Origin: Candidatus Acidiferrum typicum
GTDB lineage: Bacteria > Acidobacteriota > Terriglobia > Acidiferrales > UBA7541
Direction of reading: 5' to 3'
DNA length: 47,479 nt
Assembly (NCBI GenBank): GCA_002478115.1
Contig: DLMH01000135.1
Coordinates: forward strand, 1 to 47,479
In this document: one piece after another, positions 26,835 through 34,818 of the stretch
Layout: each line of letters begins with the position of its first letter
Numbering within the stretch: position 1 is the stretch's first letter
Position numbers and translations under genes: made by a program
Notes under the pieces: generated by a model
Databases searched by the model: none
Seen by the model: only the letters and a program-made list of their open reading frames with translations
Told to the model about the DNA's origin: nothing

Positions 26835-27748
26835 CAGTTTGGCTCATCAAGAGTTTGCTGCTCTGCTTGCTGAATGTAGCGGCCGCTCTGTTCTTGTCGC
26901 CACTTTGCGAAGGCATCATGCGCAAGCTCCGAGCCGCGATCCACTCTCGAATTGGACCTCCCATCTGGCAACCCTATTGGGATCTCTTGAAACTCCTGGG
27001 CAAGGAGGACCTCCGCAGCACCGGCGGAATCGTGTATGCAAGCCTGCCGGCATTCACGCTAGGTTCGGCGCTGCTGCTTGCTGCACTTATCCCAATGGGG
27101 ACCGCCGCGCCGCTTGCATTTGCCGGCGACATGATCGTGGTGATCTATGTTGCGGCCATGAGCGGTGTACTGCTCATGTTGAGTGGTTTTGCCAGCGCCA
27201 GCCCTTACGCTTCCATCGGGAGCTCCCGCGAAATGATGATGCTTTTATCTGTCGAACCCATCCTGGCCATTGCTCTCTCCGTGGGTGCGTTCAAGGCAAA
27301 GACTCTGGCCGTAGGTGGCATGGTGAACTGGCAAGTGCAGAATGGACCATGCATCAGTATGGCGATTGCGGGCGTGGCGTTTTTCCTCGCTTTGCAAGCC
27401 GTGGCTGGCAAATTGCCATTCGACATTGCCGAGGCCGACCAGGAAATCATGGGGGGCCCATTGGTGGAGCAAAGCGGTCCGCGCCTCGCGCTCTTCCGCT
27501 GGGCTATGTGGGTGAAGCAGCTAGTGCTCGCTTTTTTGCTGGTGGAAGTGTTCTTTCCTTGGCCGCACCTTGGAAGCTACCTGATTGATCTGATCGCAAC
27601 GATTGTGAAGGTGCTCATCGTGCTCGTGCTGGTGGCCGTCATCGATGCCGTCAATCCGCGGCTCCGCATCGATCAAGCCCTGGGTTACTACATGCGGGTC
27701 GCGTTTTCGTCCCTGGCAGCCTTGGCTTTTGCGGTGATTGGGAAGTAG
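26831..27748 (+). CDS. hyfC: HyfC/HycD (NuoH-like) membrane subunit
   Basis: A membrane anchor that connects the hydrogenase arm to the membrane arm, homologous to NuoH; 305 residues with about eight helices. Conserved interface motifs are SRIGPPIWQPYWDLLKLLGK near residues 38-57 and FDIAEADQEIMGGPLVE near residues 197-213, with the acidic residues of the NuoH E-channel loop. The start ATG overlaps the large-subunit stop, and the ferredoxin gene begins 12 bases after its own stop. Length and motifs are normal for the family. Confidence 0.92.
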   Translation: MTVWLIKSLLLCLLNVAAALFLSPLCEGIMRKLRAAIHSRIGPPIWQPYWDLLKLLGKEDLRSTGGIVYASLPAFTLGSALLLAALIPMGTAAPLAFAGDMIVVIYVAAMSGVLLMLSGFASASPYASIGSSREMMMLLSVEPILAIALSVGAFKAKTLAVGGMVNWQVQNGPCISMAIAGVAFFLALQAVAGKLPFDIAEADQEIMGGPLVEQSGPRLALFRWAMWVKQLVLAFLLVEVFFPWPHLGSYLIDLIATIVKVLIVLVLVAVIDAVNPRLRIDQALGYYMRVAFSSLAALAFAVIGK

Positions 27749-27760
27749 CAGGAGGTTGAA

Positions 27761-28213
27761 GTGTTCCTGAGCAAGCTGCGAGAAGCGCTGATTTGCTTGA
27801 AAGCAGGGCGTGTGACTCTCGGATACCCGTTTGCGCCCCATGAACCAAAGCCTGGGTTCCGCGGCAAGATCACGATCGACGCCGATCTATGTTTCGGATG
27901 CGGCGGATGCGCAAACGTCTGCCCGGCTGGTGTGATTGTAGTGTCCGACACGGAACAGTACATGAGGACGCTCGAGTTCTACTGGCGCAGGTGCACCTAT
28001 TGCGACAGGTGCGAAGAAGTTTGTCCCGAGAAAGCGATCACTCTCACCCAGCAATTCGAAACCGCCACGAACGCTCCCCAGGATATGTACATGCGGCTGG
28101 AGGTTTTCATGGGACCCTGCCAGAGGTGCGGCAGGTGTTTCCCGCCTCTTACACCGCTTGACCGGATGATGAAAACCGGTTTCAGGGAGGGCTTGCGGGG
28201 AGGAAGAGCATGA
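27761..28213 (+). CDS. hyfH: HyfH/HycF (NuoI-like) 2x[4Fe-4S] ferredoxin subunit
   Basis: A 150-residue polyferredoxin that carries electrons towards the hydrogenase small subunit. Two classical motifs are present: CFGCGGCANVCPAG (about 44-57) and CTYCDRCEEVCPEKA (about 78-92). There is also a C-terminal CQRCGRCF that could bind metal. It starts with GTG 27761 after a perfect AGGAGG (27750-27755) and overlaps the next gene by four bases. It is shorter than E. coli HyfH (181). No HycB/HyfA-type electron carrier is encoded nearby, so the HydB-like protein at 19147 may be its partner (inference). Confidence 0.9.
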   Translation: MFLSKLREALICLKAGRVTLGYPFAPHEPKPGFRGKITIDADLCFGCGGCANVCPAGVIVVSDTEQYMRTLEFYWRRCTYCDRCEEVCPEKAITLTQQFETATNAPQDMYMRLEVFMGPCQRCGRCFPPLTPLDRMMKTGFREGLRGGRA

Positions 28214-28884
28214 ACCTGGAAGCGCTGCACACCGGCTTGATCGAGACTCTGAGCTTGACCCTGGTGATTACCTCGGTGGCCGCAGTGGAGATGCGCAGGC
28301 TCAAATTCTCGATCGTCGCGTACCTCTGTCAAGCCCTCTTGATCGTAGGTCTGATTCTGAGCTTTGCTGCTGTCAACAGGGCCCTGTACTGGTGGGCTGC
28401 CACTGCTTTAGTTACGAAGGTGATCCTTACACCCTGGTTCCTTTTCCGGTCGATCCGCGGTGTGGACGACCACGAAGTGAAGCCGGTGATTGGTTTTGGC
28501 CCCTCGGCGGTGATTGCGGCCTTGCTGATGATGAGCTTCTATCATCTCACACACGGCCGAGGCGCACTTCTGGCGCCAACCGAGATGGCGCAGCTCGGGG
28601 TGTTCCGAACGAATTTGGCAGTAGCGTCCACAGTTTTCGCACTTGGCTTGTATGCTGTGCTGACCCGTCGGGATGCAATCAAGGCGGTGATCGGGCTGTG
28701 CCTCCTCGAAAACGGCGTGCACCTGAGTTTGGTGAGCTTGGCTCCTGGCATGCCGGAAACCGCGCTCTTCGGAGTTGCTACCGAAGTGGTTGTGACAGTC
28801 TTCCTGCTGCTCTATGTGGTAGACGGAGTACGGCGGGAGTTCGGCTCCACTGATACGTTTAGGCTGCGGGAATTGAGGTGGTAA
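28210..28884 (+). CDS. hyfE: HyfE-like membrane subunit (NuoK-related)
   Basis: A 224-residue hydrophobic protein with about seven helices, matching the length of E. coli HyfE (216). The C-terminal half contains KAVIGLCLLENGVHLSLVS, the NuoK-like glutamate-bearing helix, and ends in a short charged tail. HyfE is present in hydrogenase-4 but not hydrogenase-3 operons, which supports the Hyf assignment of the whole set. It starts in an ATGA overlap with the ferredoxin gene; 34 bases separate it from the next antiporter gene. Confidence 0.87.
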   Translation: MNLEALHTGLIETLSLTLVITSVAAVEMRRLKFSIVAYLCQALLIVGLILSFAAVNRALYWWAATALVTKVILTPWFLFRSIRGVDDHEVKPVIGFGPSAVIAALLMMSFYHLTHGRGALLAPTEMAQLGVFRTNLAVASTVFALGLYAVLTRRDAIKAVIGLCLLENGVHLSLVSLAPGMPETALFGVATEVVVTVFLLLYVVDGVRREFGSTDTFRLRELRW

Positions 28885-28918
28885 GTGCGTTCAAACGGTT
28901 GGGACGGGGGACGTACGT

Positions 28919-30430
28919 ATGGCTGGTGACATGCTGATAGAGACATCCATCGTACCCGCGGTCGTATTTCTCTTACCGATGTTGGCGGGCACCATCGTGT
29001 TCTCGATACCGGGTGTGGGCCGCGCTTTTCAACAATGGTTGTCCGTTTTGACGGCAGCAGTTGTGACTGGGCTGGGTGCTTGGATGGCCTCCCGGATCCT
29101 GCAGGGGCTTGTGCTCACTACCTGGAACGGTGAGCTACGTGTCGATGCCTTGAGTGCCTTGATGGTAATCATTATTGGAGGCATCGGGCTGCTCGCATCG
29201 CTTTACTCTGTGCGCTACCTTGCGGCGCGCATGGCTGAGGACACTACCTTGCGGCGCATGCGCATATTTCATGGCCTTCTGATGTGGTTTTTCGGGACCA
29301 TGTTGTGGGGATGCGTCACCAATAACGTGATCATGCTCTACGTCGCCATTGAAGCGACCACTCTCACCTCAGGCCTTCTCGTAGCCTTCTATTGGGATCG
29401 GCGGGCGCTGGAGGCCGGCTACAAATACCTCATGTTGCTGACCATTGGGATCACCTTCGCTCTGTTCGGTTGCGTGCTGCTTTACGCCGGTGCGGCGGCC
29501 ACGAATAAGCTGGCTGGAGGGAGCGCCCTGCTGATTAGCGACATCCGGAACGTCGTGCCATTCATTCCAAGCGGCACCGCGGCAATAACGATTGCGTTTC
29601 TAGTGATCGGATTCGGGACCAAAGCGGGGATTGCGCCGTTTCATCCGTGGCTCCCGGACGCGCACGCAGAGGCGCCTACGCCGATTAGCGTGCTTTTGTC
29701 GGGCGTGATGATAAATATGGCGCTCTATGCCATGGCCCGCACGGTGAGCATCTTCTACCCAGCATGGCCTCAGGTCACAGTCTTCATCGTGGCGCTGGGC
29801 ACTTTCAGCATGTTGCTCGGCATCATTTTGGCTTTGGCCCAAGACGACCTCAAGCGGTTGCTAGCCTATTCGTCCGTAAGCCAGATGGGCTATGTGCTGG
29901 TGGGGATCGGACTCGGAACTTACTTGGGCTGCTATGGTGGCCTGTATCACTTGCTCAACCATGCGCTCTCCAAATCTCTGTTGTTCATGTGCGTGGGTGC
30001 AGTGATCTATGCCACTGGTGTCCGGCGAATAGCCGAACTCGGCGGACTGAGAAAACAGATGCCTATCACAAGCGTCTGCTTCCTTCTAGGGGCCTTGGCG
30101 ATTGCGGGCTTCCCACCGCTAAACGGATTCTGGAGCAAACTGACCGTATATCTGGCCCTCGCCAGGGCCGGAATGTGGTGGGCGGCAGTCATTGCCATTC
30201 TGACGAGTATTCTGACCATGGTCGTTATGCTTCGCGCGGTGTACAGAGTTTTTTGGGGAGAACCCCGCTCGAGCGGGACGTCCGCGTTGGCCGCGCGGGA
30301 AGTACCAGCGCTCATGTGGGTCCCCATGGTGGTTTTGGCGGCTATGTGCGGATTGCTTGGGATTTGGCCTCAAGGACCGTACCCGCTGCTGGACCGTGCA
30401 GCGAAGGTGCTGGCCACTTTGGGTCGGTAA
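28919..30430 (+). CDS. hyfF: HyfF-like antiporter-type membrane subunit
   Basis: The third NuoL/M/N-like subunit, 503 residues with about 14 helices. Helix-5 Glu (YVAIEATTL) and helix-7 Lys (KAGIAPFHPWLPDAHAEAP) are kept. The helix-8 position that carries Lys in the two other copies is Asn here (GVMINMALYAMAR). NuoL also lacks a lysine there, so this need not mean loss of function. The start is ATG 28919 with GGGACGGGGG nine bases upstream. Its place after hyfE is the usual hyfF position. A 181-base gap follows before the small-subunit gene, with no gene recognised in it. Confidence 0.87.
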   Translation: MAGDMLIETSIVPAVVFLLPMLAGTIVFSIPGVGRAFQQWLSVLTAAVVTGLGAWMASRILQGLVLTTWNGELRVDALSALMVIIIGGIGLLASLYSVRYLAARMAEDTTLRRMRIFHGLLMWFFGTMLWGCVTNNVIMLYVAIEATTLTSGLLVAFYWDRRALEAGYKYLMLLTIGITFALFGCVLLYAGAAATNKLAGGSALLISDIRNVVPFIPSGTAAITIAFLVIGFGTKAGIAPFHPWLPDAHAEAPTPISVLLSGVMINMALYAMARTVSIFYPAWPQVTVFIVALGTFSMLLGIILALAQDDLKRLLAYSSVSQMGYVLVGIGLGTYLGCYGGLYHLLNHALSKSLLFMCVGAVIYATGVRRIAELGGLRKQMPITSVCFLLGALAIAGFPPLNGFWSKLTVYLALARAGMWWAAVIAILTSILTMVVMLRAVYRVFWGEPRSSGTSALAAREVPALMWVPMVVLAAMCGLLGIWPQGPYPLLDRAAKVLATLGR

Positions 30431-30611
30431 CTCGGTTTTATCTGTCGCTAGTTCTTTGGGGATACCCGATGCAGGAGTCAAAAGATGATCGTTCGACCTT
30501 CGCAGATACCTTTGGTCCCCGGAGATCTAGCCTTCTGCACTCTGCGCTGGACCAATGCAGTTATCTGCCTGGCGGCCGGAGAGGGTTGATCTGCTCAGCT
30601 GAGGTGCCAGT

Positions 30612-31130
30612 ATGTTAGAACGTCTGTGCCGTAAAGCGTTTTGCAAAGCCCTTTGGGTGTATCACGCCAACACCGGAGCATGCAACGGATGCGATATCGA
30701 AGTTATCGATGTTCTCACTCCTTATTATGATGCCGAACGTTTTGGGATCAAGCTTGTAGGGTCTCCCCGGCACGCGGATGTGATCCTGATTTGCGGCCCT
30801 GTCACTCGACAAGTTGCACCAGCGCTAAGGAGATTGGTGGAGGCTGTTCCCAACCCTAAGCTCACATTCGCAATTGGTTCCTGTGCAACGGGAGGAGGTT
30901 GCTGGTTTGACACCTACAACGTGTTGGGAGGTGCCGACAACGTGATCCCGGTCGATTACTATATCCCGGGTTGTCCTCCTCGACCTGAAGCCATCCTTTA
31001 CGGAGTGGCTTTTGCATTGGGCTTGGTCCCGAAGAAGATAGCCGAGGAAAGGCTGAGTCAAGAAACGCTCGAGGAGTTGGCGCACGGGAAATCCATCGTC
31101 ACGGAGAAATGTCTTCGGACGGTGCCTTGA
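30612..31130 (+). CDS. hyfI: [NiFe] hydrogenase small subunit (HyfI/HycG, NuoB-like)
   Basis: The subunit holding the [4Fe-4S] cluster nearest the nickel site. Its 172 residues show GACNGCDIE (C24, C27), GSCATGGGC and IPGCPPRPE, the cysteines expected for the NuoB-type proximal cluster. It lacks the longer C-terminus of E. coli HycG/HyfI (about 250 residues), as many group 4 small subunits do. The ATG at 30612 has a weak GAGGTG. It is the last intact gene of the operon and is separated from hyfF by 181 bases, so it may have some independent regulation. Confidence 0.9.
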   Translation: MLERLCRKAFCKALWVYHANTGACNGCDIEVIDVLTPYYDAERFGIKLVGSPRHADVILICGPVTRQVAPALRRLVEAVPNPKLTFAIGSCATGGGCWFDTYNVLGGADNVIPVDYYIPGCPPRPEAILYGVAFALGLVPKKIAEERLSQETLEELAHGKSIVTEKCLRTVP

Positions 31131-31132
31131 AC

Positions 31133-31417
31133 GTGGCCGAAATGGCGCTGCGCTCTTGGGAGCCTTCTCTTGGGCCACGCCCTCGATGCCTGGAGACATG
31201 CCGTTGCTTTGAGCCCTTGACGGAGACGGTGCCACTGGCTGTTCTGCACGGTTACTACGAAGAGGACATTCATCGCCACTGCTGTGCTACTTCCGGGCGG
31301 TGCCTGGCGATCAGCCGACCGAGCCGGGGTAACTGCGACGCACTTGGGAATTGCACGCTGCGGGACTGTGTGGAAAGGGGGGAATGTTATGGAGGGTCTG
31401 GAGCGTTTTCTGGTTGA
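31133..31417 (+). CDS. Possible small cysteine-rich protein
   Basis: The frame open from the small-subunit stop onward encodes about 94 residues with ten cysteines: CLETCRC, CCATSGRC, and four cysteines spaced four or five apart near the end (CDALGNCTLRDC, then GEC). GTG 31133 or ATG 31142 could start it; neither has a strong ribosome-binding site. It overlaps the start of the broken cyclic-nucleotide-binding gene. I do not recognise the family. The regular cysteine spacing would suit metal binding, but the ORF could be chance. Confidence 0.3.
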   Translation: MAEMALRSWEPSLGPRPRCLETCRCFEPLTETVPLAVLHGYYEEDIHRHCCATSGRCLAISRPSRGNCDALGNCTLRDCVERGECYGGSGAFSG

Positions 31418-31835
31418 GAGCCCGTTCTTCAAAGGGATGAAAAAGGAATATCTGGAGCTGCTGGCGGGATGTGCATCAATCGTGCGTTTTGACGCCGGGG
31501 AGTTTATCCTCCTTTAGGGCAAGGTGGCTAACGCATGCTACCTGATCCGGCAAGGTAAGGTATCGCTTGAGGTTCTTGCGCCGAAGCGGAGTTCGCTCAC
31601 CATTCAGACCCTGGGCGAAGGCGAGGTTCTGGGGTGGTCCTGGCTGGTTCGGCCATACCAATGGCATTTCGATGCACGGGCCGTGGAGTTGACACGCGCC
31701 ATAGCAACAGCAACATTCATAAGCGCGGGGCCAAGGAGTTGGCGCACCATGGGAATGTGTTTCGTGCAGTGATAAGACATATCGGAACGGGCTCCCTGCT
31801 GATTGGGATACATCACGCTCACTTTAATCATAGTG
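31389..31835 (+). pseudogene. Broken second cyclic-nucleotide-binding gene
   Basis: A homologue of the protein at 16230: ESPFFKGMKKEYLELL, GEGEVLGWSWLV and PYQWHFDAR align with ECPFFSGFSEAHLKFI, DKGEVLGWSWVS and PYRWHFHAR. Codon 43 is TAG (31515-31517), where the intact copy has the Glu of REGD, so a single G-to-T change could explain it. After about 31725 the similarity moves to another frame (AKELAHHG), which indicates an indel. AAGGGGGG precedes the ATG at 31389. With both lesions it is most likely a dead gene. It lies at the right end of the island as the intact copy lies at the left. Confidence 0.75.
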
Positions 31836-31985
31836 CCTCCCAAAGCTGGTATGCCGCTGGCGCGGGCTGTTCGGTGAGCAGACTCTAAGGCACCTCGTGA
31901 GCTTTCGTCAATCGTGCGCACGGGCTGCCAACTGATAAGTCGCTTTACCGGTAACTTGGGTACCGGGACCAACTGTACGGTTTCG

Positions 31986-32011
31986 GCGTAAATCGGGCAT
32001 TGAGCCCATTG
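31986..32011 (+). repeat. 26-bp direct repeat, left copy
   Basis: GCGTAAATCGGGCATTGAGC and the next six bases match 32616-32641 with three differences. The pair flanks the deaminase gene, 630 bases apart in the same orientation. Confidence 0.6.
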
Positions 32012-32039
32012 GAGTGGTGGGAAATCCAGTTCGCATCAG

Positions 32040-32549
32040 TTACCGATGCACAGTCCTGTAACTGAACAGTTTTTGGCATTCTTGTCGGAGAAAACCGCCG
32101 GTGACGGGGATGGGGTGATTGCCCTTCTCGAAGACCAGCCGGCAGGGGATTAGACAAGCTCGCCACTTGTAGTCTTCCGTACCGCGCTTGCGGCCATAAG
32201 CGGCAATATCTTCTTGGGAAACGCCGTAGACGACCGCGCCAATTCTAGACCACACGCAGGCACCGGCGCACATGGCACAGGGCTCGTGCGTGGAGTAGAG
32301 AACGAAGTCGGACAGGTAACGGCCATAGCCGCTTGATACGTATTTGAGCGTTTCCAACTCTACGTGTTTGATGCTAGATCCCGAAGTTTTTACTCGGTTA
32401 CCGGCACTGGCAATGACCACTTCGCGCCTGCCAGTAAGGCGTGTGATGACCGCGCCAATGGGATAGTCGCCCCGGTCACCGGCGCGTTTGGCCTCCGAGA
32501 TAGCCAGCTCCATGAACTTCTTTCGCGGTTTGTAGGAAGGAGGGATCAT
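32040..32549 (-). CDS. CMP/dCMP-type (guanine/tRNA-adenosine-like) deaminase
   Basis: A 169-residue zinc-dependent deaminase of the cytidine/deoxycytidylate family. The zinc and proton-shuttle motif is HVELET (usually HAE), and the second half PCAMCAGAC supplies two cysteines, so the catalytic set is complete. Overall layout is like guanine deaminase and TadA. The start at 32549 lacks a good ribosome-binding site; Met13 is an alternative. It stands alone between two 26-bp direct repeats and is not obviously linked to the hydrogenase or trehalose genes. The exact substrate (guanine, cytosine nucleotide or tRNA) is unknown. Confidence 0.72.
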   Translation of the reverse strand: MIPPSYKPRKKFMELAISEAKRAGDRGDYPIGAVITRLTGRREVVIASAGNRVKTSGSSIKHVELETLKYVSSGYGRYLSDFVLYSTHEPCAMCAGACVWSRIGAVVYGVSQEDIAAYGRKRGTEDYKWRACLIPCRLVFEKGNHPIPVTGGFLRQECQKLFSYRTVHR

Positions 32550-32890
32550 GTTGATGGATTATATCCGTTTGTCGCAAGTGTTTCTCAGGATAGCCCCACA
32601 TGTCCGGTTTATGCCGCGTTTATCGGGCATTGAGTCCATTGAGCTCGTGATGTTCCAACAGATATCTCGCACCTCAGACTTTCATTCTTAACATCGACTA
32701 CCCGCGTGCCAACAAATAGTAGAGGGGTGATTTTATTCTGAAGTATAAGGAAGAGCCACAAGAGATCCTGGCAGTAATCGCGGCGTCTAGGGCCCTTCCA
32801 ACTTGTTCCAGCAAATCCCTTCGAAAATGCTTTTTCCATGTTCGCGTCCGTTCCTTGGACCGTCATTTGGCCCCAATAGTTGGAACAGCA
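32550..32890. other. Gene-free stretch
   Basis: About 340 bases between the deaminase start and the end of the trehalose operon. It holds the right copy of the 26-bp repeat. Short frames on both strands show no recognisable protein. The sequence is less GC-rich than its surroundings. Confidence 0.35.
32616..32641 (+). repeat. 26-bp direct repeat, right copy
   Basis: It differs from 31986-32011 at three positions. It lies upstream of the deaminase gene, in the 32550-32890 gap. Confidence 0.6.
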
Positions 32891-34120
32891 TTAGACGGCT
32901 CCGCCCAGTGAGAGAAAGAGAGTGAGATAACGCTTCAGGTTCTGGGTGATGAGGAAATTTTCTTTCACGTGCTCATGTCCCCGCTCACCCAAGCGAGCGG
33001 CAATTTCCGGATGCGAGAGCAGGAAACGGATCTGATACGCGGTTCCCTCGACGGAGTGCGCCAGCAGCCCAGTGTGCTTGTGAATGATCTGGGTGGGGAT
33101 TCCGCCGACGGCGGAGGCGACGACGGGTTTCTTCTTCCAGAGGGCCTCGGAAACGGTAAGGCCAAAACCTTCGCGCAGACTTTTTTGAATGACGATTGAA
33201 GAGGCACGCTGCAGCGCGTTCACTTCCAGGGGAGCCCAGGCGGGAAGCTCGAGCACCTTGATATCTGGGTCGCCTTCCGCGGCCCGATGGACTTCCTTCA
33301 AGACTTGAGCGCCTTCGGGATCGTCCGAGGCGCTTCCGCCCGCCAGCACCAACTGACAATCGAAATAGCGCTTCACGATGCGGTAAGCGCGAATGACGCC
33401 GAGCGGGTCTTTGAGCCGGTCGAAGCGGGAAATCTGCGTAAGGATAGGCCGCAGCGGATCAATCTGATAGCGGGAGAGCACATTGGCGATGAATTCGGGC
33501 GGCAAGTCCCGATTTTTTTCGGAGAGCGGGTCGATCGCAGGATAGAAAAGATATTGCGGAATAGGAAGCTGGCGCGCGAATTCAGGAGAGGAAAAGATCG
33601 CACCGTCGTAGCGGGAAACGTAGGAATGGAGAAAATTCCAGACCGTGGGGTTCGGATGAGAAAGATCGATGTGGCAGCGCCAGACCCAGTGGTTTTTTCC
33701 GTTTGTGCGGTCCTCGATGAGGCCAACGGGCTGGGGATCATGGATGATCACGAATTCGACATCGAGCGGGAGACGATGCAGGTTTCGTTGCTGGTATTCC
33801 CGGAAGATGTCGAAGTCGCGAGGCTGCGGATGATAGGGCGCGCCATGGAGAGCGTTGTGGAAGGACTTGGTGACCTGGAAGAAATCTTCGCCACCGGTGA
33901 TGACATCCCAGCGGAAGAGAAGGCCCAGATCTTCCGCGAGAGGCACGAGGCGATTGAGCATCTCGGCAACGCCGCCGCCAACAGCGGTGGAATTCACCAT
34001 TTCGACGCGGCGTCCTTGCAACGGACGGGCCAAAGCGCGCAATTCCTCGATCTCACCCGCACCAATTACCGCGGCGTAGTCATCCAGCGGGATGCGGTTC
34101 GCGGTCTGCACTTCCGTCAT
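32891..34120 (-). CDS. treT: Trehalose synthase TreT-like GT4 glycosyltransferase
   Basis: A 409-residue GT-B glycosyltransferase of the TreT group, which joins a nucleotide-activated glucose and free glucose to give trehalose. The N-terminal domain has VNSTAVGGGVAEMLNRLVPL, the hallmark of TreT enzymes, and IIHDPQPVGLI. The C-terminal domain has SRFDRLKDPLGVI, LAGGSASDDPEG and SLREGFGLTVSEALW, which contains the E-x7-E motif of GT4. The ATG at 34120 has GAGGAG upstream and overlaps the DUF5752 gene by 41 bases. It is the last gene of a three-gene minus-strand operon. Trehalose formation is inferred from the family and the neighbouring OtsA domain. Confidence 0.85.
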   Translation of the reverse strand: MTEVQTANRIPLDDYAAVIGAGEIEELRALARPLQGRRVEMVNSTAVGGGVAEMLNRLVPLAEDLGLLFRWDVITGGEDFFQVTKSFHNALHGAPYHPQPRDFDIFREYQQRNLHRLPLDVEFVIIHDPQPVGLIEDRTNGKNHWVWRCHIDLSHPNPTVWNFLHSYVSRYDGAIFSSPEFARQLPIPQYLFYPAIDPLSEKNRDLPPEFIANVLSRYQIDPLRPILTQISRFDRLKDPLGVIRAYRIVKRYFDCQLVLAGGSASDDPEGAQVLKEVHRAAEGDPDIKVLELPAWAPLEVNALQRASSIVIQKSLREGFGLTVSEALWKKKPVVASAVGGIPTQIIHKHTGLLAHSVEGTAYQIRFLLSHPEIAARLGERGHEHVKENFLITQNLKRYLTLFLSLGGAV

Positions 34121-34775
34121 GTTTTCTCCTCTCGCGGTCCATCAGGCGAAGCAATTTGTTGCGGGCGCTATCAAGGGTGTTGGTGTAGATATCAATGCGA
34201 TTAACGTTTTCGGCGAGAGTTATGAGGCCGAGGCCGTCCGCGAGCCAGTGCGAAAAATCGTTGGTACGGAGGTGAAGCCGCAGCCGGGAAGAAATGAAAT
34301 GGAAATAGAAACTGGAGTGGCTGAGGTGAGTAACCCCGACACGAAACTCATCGAGACTCCTCGCCGTCAGGCCCAGAGGAAGAGCGACTTCGATGGATTC
34401 GCAGAAATAGAAGGGCTCAAGAGCGGATTGATCGGCAAATTCAGGATGGAGTTTGCAGAAATCGCGGACAAGCTGGCACAAGTCGGCACGCAAGGCGGCA
34501 AGAGAGGAATAATCGCGGATATCGAGAGCGGCGAGTTGTTCGGCGAGAGCGTCGCGATTGGCATCGGCGAGAACCCATTGCGCGAAATCGTTGGAGAAGC
34601 CTTCGGTAAGGAAATGGTGGCTGCTGAGGGTCTGAAAGGTGTGATGAAAGATGGATGCGTCGCTGCACTGTTCGAGTCCGGCGAGAAGCTCGGACAGTGT
34701 CATCGCGGAAATGTTGCCGATGCGAGTGAGATTGCCCACGGTGAAAAAGTTAAAAGGTGTCTCTGCTGTCTCCAT
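34080..34775 (-). CDS. DUF5752 family protein
   Basis: A 231-residue soluble protein that I place in DUF5752, whose members tend to sit next to trehalose synthesis genes (recalled). It begins with FNFFTVGNLTRIGNISAMTL and has several aromatic-rich helices (FYFCESIEVALPLGL, HLSHSSFYFHFISSRL). No catalytic motif or membrane segment is visible. It lies 43 bases after the OtsA-type gene and overlaps treT, so the three are probably co-transcribed. A role in trehalose metabolism or its control is inference. Confidence 0.7.
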   Translation of the reverse strand: METAETPFNFFTVGNLTRIGNISAMTLSELLAGLEQCSDASIFHHTFQTLSSHHFLTEGFSNDFAQWVLADANRDALAEQLAALDIRDYSSLAALRADLCQLVRDFCKLHPEFADQSALEPFYFCESIEVALPLGLTARSLDEFRVGVTHLSHSSFYFHFISSRLRLHLRTNDFSHWLADGLGLITLAENVNRIDIYTNTLDSARNKLLRLMDRERRKHDGSADREPHPAG

Positions 34776-34818
34776 GAGATGCTTGCCTCCCTCCGTGGCC
34801 AGGTACGGCCGCTTTCGT

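Noticed and set aside
29764..30618. Plus-strand ORF of 284 codons overlapping hyfF
   Set aside because: Out of frame with the clearly coding antiporter subunit and without any recognisable feature; a shadow.
31515..31517. Amber codon as recoded (read-through) position in the second cNMP gene
   Set aside because: A later frame change in the same gene makes simple decay more likely, and no recoding machinery is visible.
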